From a virus: DNA of 20,712 bases. Shown one piece after another: positions 11,394 to 17,626 of the stretch. The stretch is from the IMG/VR virus record IMGVR_UViG_3300043465_000529, positions 1-20,712 of that record. One strand, given 5' to 3'. A program made the position numbers and the translations under genes. Each line of letters opens with the position of its first letter. The stretch's first letter is position 1. The notes beneath the pieces were generated by a model, which had not been told where the DNA came from, searched no databases, and worked only from the letters and a program-made list of their open reading frames with translations.

Positions 11394-12737
11394 ATGGCAG
11401 ACGCAAAGCAAGACCAGGGCGCCTCAGAGAAGATCCCGAATAAGGGTGACGACTCGCAGAAGCCGGCCAACCAGCAGAAGGTTAACATACCTCAGGGTAC
11501 TGTTACCGTCGGCAAGGGCAAGAACCGCGTAGAGATAGTCATCAACCCTCCAAACATGAATTACCTGTCAGTAGCCAGCGATCCAGGAGCTGCCGCCTAC
11601 AGACCAGGCGGAAAAGGTGGAATCGTGTCACACTTCGATCAATTCTTTGGCGACTACATCTCCGAGAATAAGGCCTACTACAAGGGTCTATCAAAGTCTA
11701 CCGTAGCTGCACGCAAGGCGCATTGGGCCAAGACGTCCAAGATGGATACGAAGGATCCGGCTGCCTACGAGCCTGCGCCGGGCGACGCCAATGCTAAGAC
11801 GAAGGAGTCTAAGCACACGAAGGCGTATCGCGCCAAGTTCGGTGAGGAAGTCGAGCTCGAGGAAGAGATGATCGACGAGGAGGCCGGCAGCGCTCTTGCT
11901 AAGAAGGCCAAGTCGTCTGGCGTCTCCCTAGGTACCCTGAGGACCGTGTATAAGAGGGGCGTCGCCGCTTGGAGGACCGGTCACAGGCCGGGAACCACTC
12001 CTCAGCAGTGGGGCATGGCCAGAGTCAACTCGTACATCACCAAGGGCAAGGGCACATATCACGGCGCCGACAAGGACCTGCGCGAGGAAGAAGACTCCAT
12101 GAAGTCATTCTCGGAGTTCGTGGAGGAGCTGGAGCTCGGCTACGCCGAGGAGTTCTTCAACCTAGAAGAAGACGTAGAGTACGAGGACTGGGGTGAAGAG
12201 TCCGAGGAAGTCGAGGTATACGCCGTCATTCACGAGAAGAAGGGTCCGTGTTGGACCGGCTACAGGATGGAGGGCATGAAGAAGGGCAGAAACGGTAATC
12301 CTGTTCCGAACTGCGTCAAGGAAGAGACTAAGCACAGCACCGATATGACCGGCAAGGTTTGTTCTTCCTGCGGTAAGGGAAAATACAAAGAGATGAGTCT
12401 ACATGATGATCGGGAAGGTAAGCTTACCTGCAGTAATTCGAAGTGTAAAAGTAGAGTAGATAGATGGAAGCAGCCAGCTGTCAAGGAAGAAGCAGAGAGT
12501 GGAGGCCGCAAGGTGTCGCTCAATAAGCCGTTCCTCACTCCAGGCGAGAATAAGAAGCGCGCCGTATACGTGAAGAACGCCAAGGGCAACGTCGTCAAGG
12601 TTCGCTTTGGCGATCCGAACATGAGGATTCGTAAGAGCAATCCCGCTGCCCGTAAGTCATTCCGCGCCCGTCACGGCTGCGACGTCAACCCCGGTCCGAA
12701 GTGGAAGGCCAAGTACTGGTCTTGCAGAGCTTGGTAA
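11394..12737 (+). CDS. Mosaic multi-module phage protein with DUF5872-like, zinc-ribbon and C-terminal Arg/Trp modules
   Basis: A 447-residue protein made of modules that I recall from many T4-like phage proteins. Residues 85-150 have GLSKSTVAARKAHW and YEPAPGDANAKTKESKHTK. Residues 170-231 (GTLRTVYKRGVAAW, TPQQWGMARVNSYI) are DUF5872-like. M236 opens MKSFSEFVEELELG, like a capsid-targeting start. Next comes an acidic linker, then GPCWTGYRMEGMKK with a PNCVKE end. A zinc ribbon has C323/C326 and C346/C351. The C-terminal module (375-447) has GNVVKVRFGDPNMRI and ends KYWSCRAW. There are many LxE sites (for example in VELEEE and NLEED), so cleavage by a gp21-type protease is plausible. Codons in the zinc-ribbon part are visibly more AT-rich. 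Its role is unknown; a head-internal or core protein is my inference. Confidence 0.78.
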   Translation: MADAKQDQGASEKIPNKGDDSQKPANQQKVNIPQGTVTVGKGKNRVEIVINPPNMNYLSVASDPGAAAYRPGGKGGIVSHFDQFFGDYISENKAYYKGLSKSTVAARKAHWAKTSKMDTKDPAAYEPAPGDANAKTKESKHTKAYRAKFGEEVELEEEMIDEEAGSALAKKAKSSGVSLGTLRTVYKRGVAAWRTGHRPGTTPQQWGMARVNSYITKGKGTYHGADKDLREEEDSMKSFSEFVEELELGYAEEFFNLEEDVEYEDWGEESEEVEVYAVIHEKKGPCWTGYRMEGMKKGRNGNPVPNCVKEETKHSTDMTGKVCSSCGKGKYKEMSLHDDREGKLTCSNSKCKSRVDRWKQPAVKEEAESGGRKVSLNKPFLTPGENKKRAVYVKNAKGNVVKVRFGDPNMRIRKSNPAARKSFRARHGCDVNPGPKWKAKYWSCRAW

Positions 12738-12756
12738 ATATTGAGAGAGGAATAGA

Positions 12757-13194
12757 ATGGAAGAGCTAGTCGAAAAGATGAAGATAGTCCTCGCGGACAC
12801 CTTCGCCATGTACCTGAAGGCTCACATGTTTCATTGGAACGTGACCGGTCCGAACTTCAACGAGATGCACGCCTTCTTCGGTGGCATCTACAACGAGCTG
12901 TGGCTGGCTACGGACGCCATCGCCGAGCAGATCCGCACGCTCGACGCATACGCGCCAGGCTCGTTCACTCGATTCGGTCAGCTGGCCACCGTAAAAGACG
13001 AGACCTCCATTCCTGCCGCTGTGGCAATGGTGTCTAAGCTCAAGGACGACAACGACAAGGTCATGGAGACGCTGAAGGCTGCATTCCTCGAGGCCGAGAA
13101 GCAGAAGGTCTATGGCCTCGCTAACTTCCTGCAAGACAGGATCGACATCCACGCCAAGCACGGCTGGATGCTCAAGTCAACACTAAAGGTGTAA
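12757..13194 (+). CDS. Dps-like ferritin-family protein
   Basis: A 145-residue, four-helix-bundle protein of the Dps type, which oxidises Fe(II) with peroxide, stores iron and can shield DNA. The dinuclear iron site is intact: His26 (in HWN), His38, Asp53 and Glu57, with spacings of 12, 15 and 4, the same as H31, H43, D58 and E62 in Listeria Dps. It lacks a long basic N-terminal tail, so strong DNA binding is not obvious. GAGAGAGG lies before ATG 12757. A degenerate late box (GGTAAATA, 12733-12740) overlaps the previous stop. Dps-like genes occur in some marine T4-like phages. A two-base gap separates it from the next gene. Confidence 0.9.
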   Translation: MEELVEKMKIVLADTFAMYLKAHMFHWNVTGPNFNEMHAFFGGIYNELWLATDAIAEQIRTLDAYAPGSFTRFGQLATVKDETSIPAAVAMVSKLKDDNDKVMETLKAAFLEAEKQKVYGLANFLQDRIDIHAKHGWMLKSTLKV

Positions 13195-13195
13195 G

Positions 13196-13549
13196 ATGAC
13201 GTACAAGTCACTGGAGTCACAGATCAAGACTTCTCTCGTGGAAGGTCGCAAGTCGGCGGGCAAGAAGATGCTCGACGACTGGCAGAAGCGAGTCAATAAG
13301 GCGGTCGACAAGCTTCAGGAGCCTCCGAAGGAAGAGAAGCCCGTCAAGGAAGAGAGAGACTACGAGGGTGGCATGGCCAAGACTCAGCTCCTCGCGATGG
13401 CTGAGAAGGCCAAGCAGATGGCAGACTCCCTCGGTGAAGAAGAGCAACTCGAAGCCTGGATCCAGACGAAGATCTCTCTGGCCAGTGACTACATCAGTAC
13501 AGTACACGACGTCATGATGCACGACGAGAACAAGGGAAGGGTGAAGTAA
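13196..13549 (+). CDS. Conserved phage protein with DYEGGMAKTQLL motif, unknown function
   Basis: A 117-residue, highly charged, helical protein. The part DYEGGMAKTQLLAMAEKAKQ (residues 55-74) followed by LEAWIQTKISLASDYIST is a module that I know as a domain of larger proteins in T4-like phages; here it stands alone. The N-terminal MTYKSLESQIKTSLVEGRKS contains LVE at 14-16, a possible (L/I)xE protease site after which the charged body would begin, so it could be another head-internal protein, though its leader is less like the T4 signal. It begins two bases after the Dps gene and its stop overlaps the next ATG (TAATG). Confidence 0.75.
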   Translation: MTYKSLESQIKTSLVEGRKSAGKKMLDDWQKRVNKAVDKLQEPPKEEKPVKEERDYEGGMAKTQLLAMAEKAKQMADSLGEEEQLEAWIQTKISLASDYISTVHDVMMHDENKGRVK

Positions 13550-13761
13550 TGCCGAGTCTATTCGACGGACCAAAGTCCGTACTCAACGACATCACGAATG
13601 TGATGAAGCAGTCTCATGAGAAGAAGGTCAATGGCTTCGTGGACGAGGCCATCGCCAAGGGTAAGAACACTCCTCAGCAGGTGGCCGACTACGCTAATCG
13701 CGTGAAGGGACCTGGCTTTGCTAGGGAAGCCGCGAAGGTAGCTCAGGAGAAGTTGAAGTGA
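13549..13761 (+). CDS. Small basic phage protein of unknown function
   Basis: A 70-residue, Lys-rich product beginning MPSLFDGPKSVLNDITNVM. It looks helical throughout, with NTPQQVADYANRVKGPGFAR in the middle and AAKVAQEKLK at the end. There are no cysteines and no motif that I recognise. ATG 13549 overlaps the TAA of the previous gene and its own TGA overlaps the GTG of the next, so it is locked into a coupled operon. Net positive charge would suit nucleic acid or scaffold contacts, which is only a suggestion. Confidence 0.72.
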   Translation: MPSLFDGPKSVLNDITNVMKQSHEKKVNGFVDEAIAKGKNTPQQVADYANRVKGPGFAREAAKVAQEKLK

Positions 13762-13961
13762 CCGACTTTCCGGTAAGAGACAACGTCAAGGGCACTCCCT
13801 ACGAGAAGATGAAGCTCAAGCCCGGCGACAAAGAGACGATCGAGCGCAGGGCTCGAGTCAATAAGATCAAGCCGCGTCGCATCGACGTGGACGAGTCTGT
13901 CTCTCCTATGAGACAGTTAGCTAGGAAGCTAGTCGAGTTCGCGCATGACAATAAAGGCTAA
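13758..13961 (+). CDS. Small basic phage protein of unknown function
   Basis: A 67-residue product with a GTG start (13758) in the GTGA overlap and CAGGAG upstream. The first half is polar and Pro/Lys-rich (DNVKGTPYEKMKLKPGDKET), followed by ARVNKIKPRRIDVDESV and a C-terminal helix (MRQLARKLVEFAHDNKG). It could be partly disordered. It overlaps the next gene by 17 bp. No family is recognised; support comes from the tight operon and matching codon use. Confidence 0.65.
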   Translation: MTDFPVRDNVKGTPYEKMKLKPGDKETIERRARVNKIKPRRIDVDESVSPMRQLARKLVEFAHDNKG

Positions 13962-14136
13962 TACGATAATCATCGGCGGCAAGAAGTTCACGCCAGCGGT
14001 CGAAGTCGTCAAGGCAGAGCCGAAGAAGCCGCCTCAAGATCAAGTAGAGATCTTCGACGAACCGAAGTTAGTATCGACCAGAAACAGCTTCATTCTGCAG
14101 AGCAATTCAAAGTTTCATCGTGATATGAAAGAATGA
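13945..14136 (+). CDS. Small phage protein of unknown function
   Basis: A 63-residue product starting at ATG 13945 within the end of the previous gene. There is no clear ribosome site, which fits translation coupled to the upstream gene. A hydrophobic start (ANTIIIGGKKFTPAVEVV) is followed by a Pro/Lys-rich middle and STRNSFILQSNSKFHRDMKE at the end. The hydrophobic stretch is too short for a membrane helix. The call rests on the open frame and position; a later start cannot be excluded. Confidence 0.6.
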   Translation: MTIKANTIIIGGKKFTPAVEVVKAEPKKPPQDQVEIFDEPKLVSTRNSFILQSNSKFHRDMKE

Positions 14137-14164
14137 GAATAACAACCAACAGGAGTAACTACTA

Positions 14165-14809
14165 ATGGCTAATTGGGGTAATACCGATGATGCTGCAAAT
14201 TCAGTACTCTGGGCAACTACTCAAGTCAAGTTGACTCCGAATACTGATAATCAGGCAAACCTATACACGAACACCACTGCCGACGCTTTCATCACCGGCA
14301 TCACAGTTGGTCAGTTCGGTGTCAGCGGTCAGGAAGCTCAGGCTCTCCGTGGCGGCGCCAACACTAAGGTCACTCACGCCGGATGGGTGCTTCGCACCGT
14401 CGGCTCGGGCAGCCGTGCAGGTCGCGTACAGAACGAGACCCTCGTTGCAATGAAGACTATCGCACAAGACGGCTCTGACGATCCGGTCATTCCGGATTAC
14501 ATGCTCAACATCACCACGCAGCCGGCTAACGCCTCTGGTAACTCGACCAACAACGACATCACCAACATCAGCGTCGTCGCTGCCTCGGTACCGTCGGGCG
14601 CTACCATCACCTATCAGTGGCAGCTCTGGGGCGGCGCGTCGTTCGCCAACGTCAGCGGTGGTGCTTACAGCAACTCCACGACTGCTACTCTGTCGATCCT
14701 CGCGAACACCTCGCCATCTCTCAACGGCAAGATCTATCGCGTACAGGTCGGCGCTACAGGCGCGGCGAACGTCAACTCTGGCAACGCCGTCCTTACGATC
14801 ACCTCGTAA
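14165..14809 (+). CDS. Virion protein with C-terminal Ig-like domain
   Basis: A 214-residue protein. The N-terminal part (about 1-110), opening MANWGNTDDAANSVLW and including HAGWVLRTVGSGSRAGRVQN, matches a recurring virion protein of T4-like cyanophage relatives. The C-terminal part (about 112-214), rich in Ser, Thr, Asn and Gly with TITYQWQLWGG and YRVQVGATGAANVNSG, has the strand pattern and the central Trp of bacterial Ig-like domains that sit on capsids and tails and bind surface sugars. It has an own leader with CAGGAG before ATG 14165; I see no late promoter box here. It is probably a head or tail decoration protein. Confidence 0.75.
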   Translation: MANWGNTDDAANSVLWATTQVKLTPNTDNQANLYTNTTADAFITGITVGQFGVSGQEAQALRGGANTKVTHAGWVLRTVGSGSRAGRVQNETLVAMKTIAQDGSDDPVIPDYMLNITTQPANASGNSTNNDITNISVVAASVPSGATITYQWQLWGGASFANVSGGAYSNSTTATLSILANTSPSLNGKIYRVQVGATGAANVNSGNAVLTITS

Positions 14810-14830
14810 ACAAACTGAGAGTGGGAACAC

Positions 14831-15478
14831 ATGGCTACTACAACTAAGAAGATCACTGAGCTCACGGCCGCTAACTCCGTGTCTAACGCTGACCTTTTGT
14901 ACTTAGTACAGAACGTATCCAGTGTTCCCACTTCAAAAAAGATCACCGTCGGCAACTTACTCAACTACGTCAATAGCACCGCCATCGACACTAAGACGAC
15001 GGCAGCATACACGAACGCAGTCGCTAAGCTCGGTAACTTCACATTTAACAACAACGTCATCACGACTACTAACAGTACTGTGAATGTCAGTATCAGGTCT
15101 TCTAACGTAGGCTTGAATATGATCTCCAATACTCTCGTACAGATTCATTACAACAGTAATACTTCAGTAGCTAGTGACCACGCTAACAGTAGCTCTTGGG
15201 CTTATGTGTCTTCGGGTGGCTTCTTTGCTGAAATACTAGACGCGAGTGGATCTTTTCTATCTTCGATAGCAGTCGAACCGTCTGGCGTATCTCTAACTTC
15301 TAATGCTTTCACTTGGAATTTCAGTTCCAACGGTACTATCGGGAGAGCGGCGAATTCTTCTTTATACTATAGTGCGAACTCCAGTAACTGGGCGAATCCA
15401 GCTCCTACCACTATCGAGGATGCTATTAACAGGCTGGCCGTACTAGTCAAGACTCTCAACAGCGGAACTGGCGCTTAA
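14831..15478 (+). CDS. Tail-fibre-like structural protein
   Basis: A 215-residue protein. The opening, TTKKITELTAANSVSNADLL followed by YLVQN and KKITVGNLLNYV, is typical of the N-terminal attachment region of many phage tail fibres and tailspikes. The rest is a low-complexity, Asn/Ser-rich, beta-type sequence (SSNVGLNMISNTLVQIHY, FTWNFSSNGTIGRAANSS) without an enzyme motif, ending with a short helix (IEDAINRLAVLVKTLNSG). The DNA is more AT-rich than the gene before it. It begins 21 bases after the Ig-domain gene, with GTGGGAA before the ATG. A short fibre or fibre connector is likely; host specificity is not readable. Confidence 0.75.
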   Translation: MATTTKKITELTAANSVSNADLLYLVQNVSSVPTSKKITVGNLLNYVNSTAIDTKTTAAYTNAVAKLGNFTFNNNVITTTNSTVNVSIRSSNVGLNMISNTLVQIHYNSNTSVASDHANSSSWAYVSSGGFFAEILDASGSFLSSIAVEPSGVSLTSNAFTWNFSSNGTIGRAANSSLYYSANSSNWANPAPTTIEDAINRLAVLVKTLNSGTGA

Positions 15479-15487
15479 ATTATTATT

Positions 15488-15874
15488 ATGTATGAACGCT
15501 TGGACGAGTCCAACTTCTTATTATACGCCGCGAAGTACTACGATAATCCACAGTGCTACGACACGGCCGAGTTCTACGAGGACTTGAAGCGATTCAAGTA
15601 CATAAAGAGACTACTCAATAGATACGTCAAACGAGGCGACCTCAAAGAACGACTGATACTGAATCATGTCATAGCGCTGAATAACGTGTTTGGCCCGATG
15701 GCTACTGTGAGGATGATATTCTTGAAGCTGGAGGGCATGGAGTCTTATGTGAAGCCCTTCTTGGTATTCTTGAGCATACTACCAGACATAGTAGAGAACA
15801 TCGACGGAACCAATCACTACACAGCCAGGATTCCGATGGATCCTGAGATAGAGAAGAGGCTCAGAGATCTATGA
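15488..15874 (+). CDS. DUF7207-like conserved T4-superfamily protein
   Basis: A 128-residue, mostly helical protein. The pattern NFLLYAAKYYDNPQCYDTAE, then EDLKRFKYIKRLLNRY and GDLKERLILNHVIALNNVFG is one that I recognise as a conserved hypothetical protein of T4-like phages, especially cyanophages, usually next to baseplate or head-completion genes. Its function is unknown. The leader is odd: there is no Shine-Dalgarno, only an AT-rich TTAAATTATTATT run before ATG 15488, so translation may depend on an unstructured leader or on coupling to the gene that ends at 15478. The stop overlaps the next ATG (ATGA). Confidence 0.82.
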   Translation: MYERLDESNFLLYAAKYYDNPQCYDTAEFYEDLKRFKYIKRLLNRYVKRGDLKERLILNHVIALNNVFGPMATVRMIFLKLEGMESYVKPFLVFLSILPDIVENIDGTNHYTARIPMDPEIEKRLRDL

Positions 15875-16101
15875 CTAGATTAAGAGAGATGGTAGGAGTG
15901 GGAGCAGCCGCCGGCATGGGCGCGGCCCCGACTGGAGCAGATCCTACCACGCCGGAGTCTAAGAAGTTCGCCGAGCCTGGCGTACCTCCTAAGAGAAAGA
16001 AGCGCGTCATCGTCACCGACCCAGAGGCTCCACTCAAGAGGAGCGCGCTGAAGTCTCTCATGGGATTCAGAGAGTGGATCGAGGAGAATTCCAATGGCTG
16101 A
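15871..16101 (+). CDS. Small basic, Pro/Ala-rich phage protein
   Basis: A 76-residue product. It starts in an ATGA overlap, with an Ala/Gly-rich segment (GVGAAAGMGAAPTGADPTTP), then a basic patch (VPPKRKKRVIV), and ends with a helix SLMGFREWIEENSNG. Much of it is probably disordered. It overlaps the next gene by 8 bp, so it lies in a coupled operon with the DUF7207-like and coiled-coil genes. I know similar small proteins beside those genes only as hypothetical. Confidence 0.7.
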   Translation: MTRLREMVGVGAAAGMGAAPTGADPTTPESKKFAEPGVPPKRKKRVIVTDPEAPLKRSALKSLMGFREWIEENSNG

Positions 16102-16534
16102 TGACCTACAGACGAAGGTAGCTCTCTTAGAAAAAGAGATAAATCACCTAGACCCAGAGCTATCGATGAAGGTCGCTCTCTTGGAGAAAGAGGTCAGCCA
16201 GTACAATGGTCTGATTGCTAAGTTTGACTTGACGATCGACAAGCTCACAGATGTTTCTACTTCTCTCGAGAAGTTGGCGGTAGTTCATGAACAGAGGCTG
16301 ACTTATCAGGAAAAGAAAACGGAAGAGATCGTTGAGAAGATGAACGACGAGATCAAAAAAATAGTAGAGACTCTGAATAAACTCTCGACCAAGGAAGAAG
16401 AGCACTACGAAGACCTGTCTACCAGAATGCACGCCATCGAGAAGTGGAAGTGGACTGTCGTGGGAGGAGCGATCGTGGCCTCGCTGCTCGCCTCTAAAGT
16501 AGACTTCAGTAAGCTGTTTACTTTTATACCATAG
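16094..16534 (+). CDS. Coiled-coil protein with C-terminal membrane anchor (DUF7201-like)
   Basis: A 146-residue protein. Residues 5-115 are heptad-rich coiled coil with two near copies of KVALLEKE (8-15 and 26-33). At 116-135, EKWKWTVVGGAIVASLLASK is a single membrane segment, so the long coil probably points into the cytoplasm or periplasm. The ending ALEKWKW..VGG type is one that I recall for T4-like cyanophage proteins (DUF7201-like), whose role is unknown; a lysis-related or virion-membrane role has been neither shown nor excluded. It is the last gene of its operon, before the primase promoter. Confidence 0.75.
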   Translation: MADDLQTKVALLEKEINHLDPELSMKVALLEKEVSQYNGLIAKFDLTIDKLTDVSTSLEKLAVVHEQRLTYQEKKTEEIVEKMNDEIKKIVETLNKLSTKEEEHYEDLSTRMHAIEKWKWTVVGGAIVASLLASKVDFSKLFTFIP

Positions 16535-16544
16535 TGTGTATAAT
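16517..16544 (+). promoter_or_regulatory. Sigma70-type promoter for the primase-reductase operon
   Basis: TATAAT (16539-16544) is a perfect -10 box; TTTACT (16517-16522, 4 of 6) lies 16 bp upstream. The start would be near 16551, about 20 bases before ATG 16571. This promoter would allow early or middle transcription of DNA-metabolism genes that follow late-type genes. Confidence 0.7.
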
Positions 16545-16547
16545 GGG

Positions 16548-16568
16548 GCTAGCGCAAATGAGGCTAGC
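16548..16568 (+). repeat. Paired GCTAGC palindromes at the predicted transcription start
   Basis: GCTAGC occurs at 16548-16553 and 16563-16568, 15 bp apart centre to centre, just after the -10 box. Being self-complementary, they are both direct and inverted repeats. They could be an operator or a leader hairpin; the second lies between GAGG (16560-16563) and the ATG at 16571. Confidence 0.6.
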
Positions 16569-16570
16569 TT

Positions 16571-17611
16571 ATGTTAACGACAAATTCTACATGGCTTGAC
16601 GAGAAATACGTCAACCTCCTGTCCTTTCGCCTAGACCGATTCAAGAAGGTAGGCAAGACTCAATACAACTTCAGGTGTCCGATCTGCGGCGACTCTAAGA
16701 AGAGTAAGTCGAAGGCTCGAGGCTACGTCTTCGAGTACAAGGGCACCTTCTGGTACAAGTGTCACAACTGCGGCAAGTCGACCAAGTTCAAGAACTTCTT
16801 GAGAGAGGTCGACCTGACTCTCTTCGAGCAGTACAACATGGAGTGGCTCAAGGAGCACGGCTTCTCTTCTAAGCCTGCCACCAAGTTCGAGCACCAGATA
16901 GAGAAGTTCGACAAGCGCAGGACCGACAAGTTCGAGCCGCTGAAGACTCTCAAGAAAGTATCCCAACTCCCATTCGATCACAAGTGCAGACAGTACGTCG
17001 AGTCTCGGAAGATACCGACCGACACTCACTACTTCTTGTACTGGTGTCCGAAGTTCTACACCTGGGTCAATCACTACATCCCCGACAAGTTCTCTGCGCA
17101 GACTCTCGAGAAAGACGAGGGCAGGCTCGTGCTCCCGTTCGTGGACCAGAATGGATACGTCACCGGCTGTACCGGCAGGTCTCTGGAGAAAGACGCCAAG
17201 CTGAGGTACGTCACCATCAAGTTCAAGGAAGAAGCGCCTAAAGTATTCGGCTTAGATAGAGTGGACTTCAAGAAAGAAGTCATCGTGGTCGAGGGGCCGA
17301 TCGACTCCTTATTCCTGCCGAACTGCATAGCTCTGGCGGGTAGCTCCGCGGACTTATCTGCTCTGCCGCTGAGTAATGACACCATTTATTTTTTCGACAA
17401 TGAGCCTCGGAACAAGGACATCGTCAAACAGATGCAAGCATACATAGACAGCAACCGTCGTGTCTGCATCCTCGAAGACGTTCCCCACAAGGATATAAAT
17501 GAAATGATCATGTCCGGTATGAGTCGTCGGAACGTCTTGGATCTAATACACCGGTCTACACATCGCGGCCTTCAGGCCAAGCTCGCCCTACAACGCTGGA
17601 AGAAGATTTAG
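16571..17611 (+). CDS. 61: DNA primase, gp61 type
   Basis: The 346-residue primase lays RNA primers on the lagging strand and partners the gp41 helicase. An N-terminal zinc finger has C36-x2-C39 (CPIC) and C64-x2-C67 (CHNC), close to T4 gp61 and bacterial DnaG. A Toprim domain follows, with VVEGPIDSLF at 239-248 (Glu241 catalytic) and FFDNEPRN at 274-281 (Asp276 metal site). Near the end, HKDINEM is typical of gp61-type proteins. Length matches T4 gp61 (342). GAGG stands before ATG 16571. The gene heads a transcript with the ribonucleotide reductase 15 bases downstream, tying primer synthesis to nucleotide supply. Confidence 0.93.
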   Translation: MLTTNSTWLDEKYVNLLSFRLDRFKKVGKTQYNFRCPICGDSKKSKSKARGYVFEYKGTFWYKCHNCGKSTKFKNFLREVDLTLFEQYNMEWLKEHGFSSKPATKFEHQIEKFDKRRTDKFEPLKTLKKVSQLPFDHKCRQYVESRKIPTDTHYFLYWCPKFYTWVNHYIPDKFSAQTLEKDEGRLVLPFVDQNGYVTGCTGRSLEKDAKLRYVTIKFKEEAPKVFGLDRVDFKKEVIVVEGPIDSLFLPNCIALAGSSADLSALPLSNDTIYFFDNEPRNKDIVKQMQAYIDSNRRVCILEDVPHKDINEMIMSGMSRRNVLDLIHRSTHRGLQAKLALQRWKKI

Positions 17612-17626
17612 AGAGAGGTACTACTC

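Noticed and set aside
11969-12196. Alternative plus-strand frame (MEDRSQAGNHSS...) inside the mosaic protein gene
   Set aside because: It is an Arg/Gly-rich out-of-frame reading of a well-supported coding region and has no ribosome site.
12733-12740. GGTAAATA before the Dps-like gene as a late promoter
   Set aside because: It misses the NATAAATA pattern at the second position and overlaps the previous stop; kept only as a degenerate possibility.
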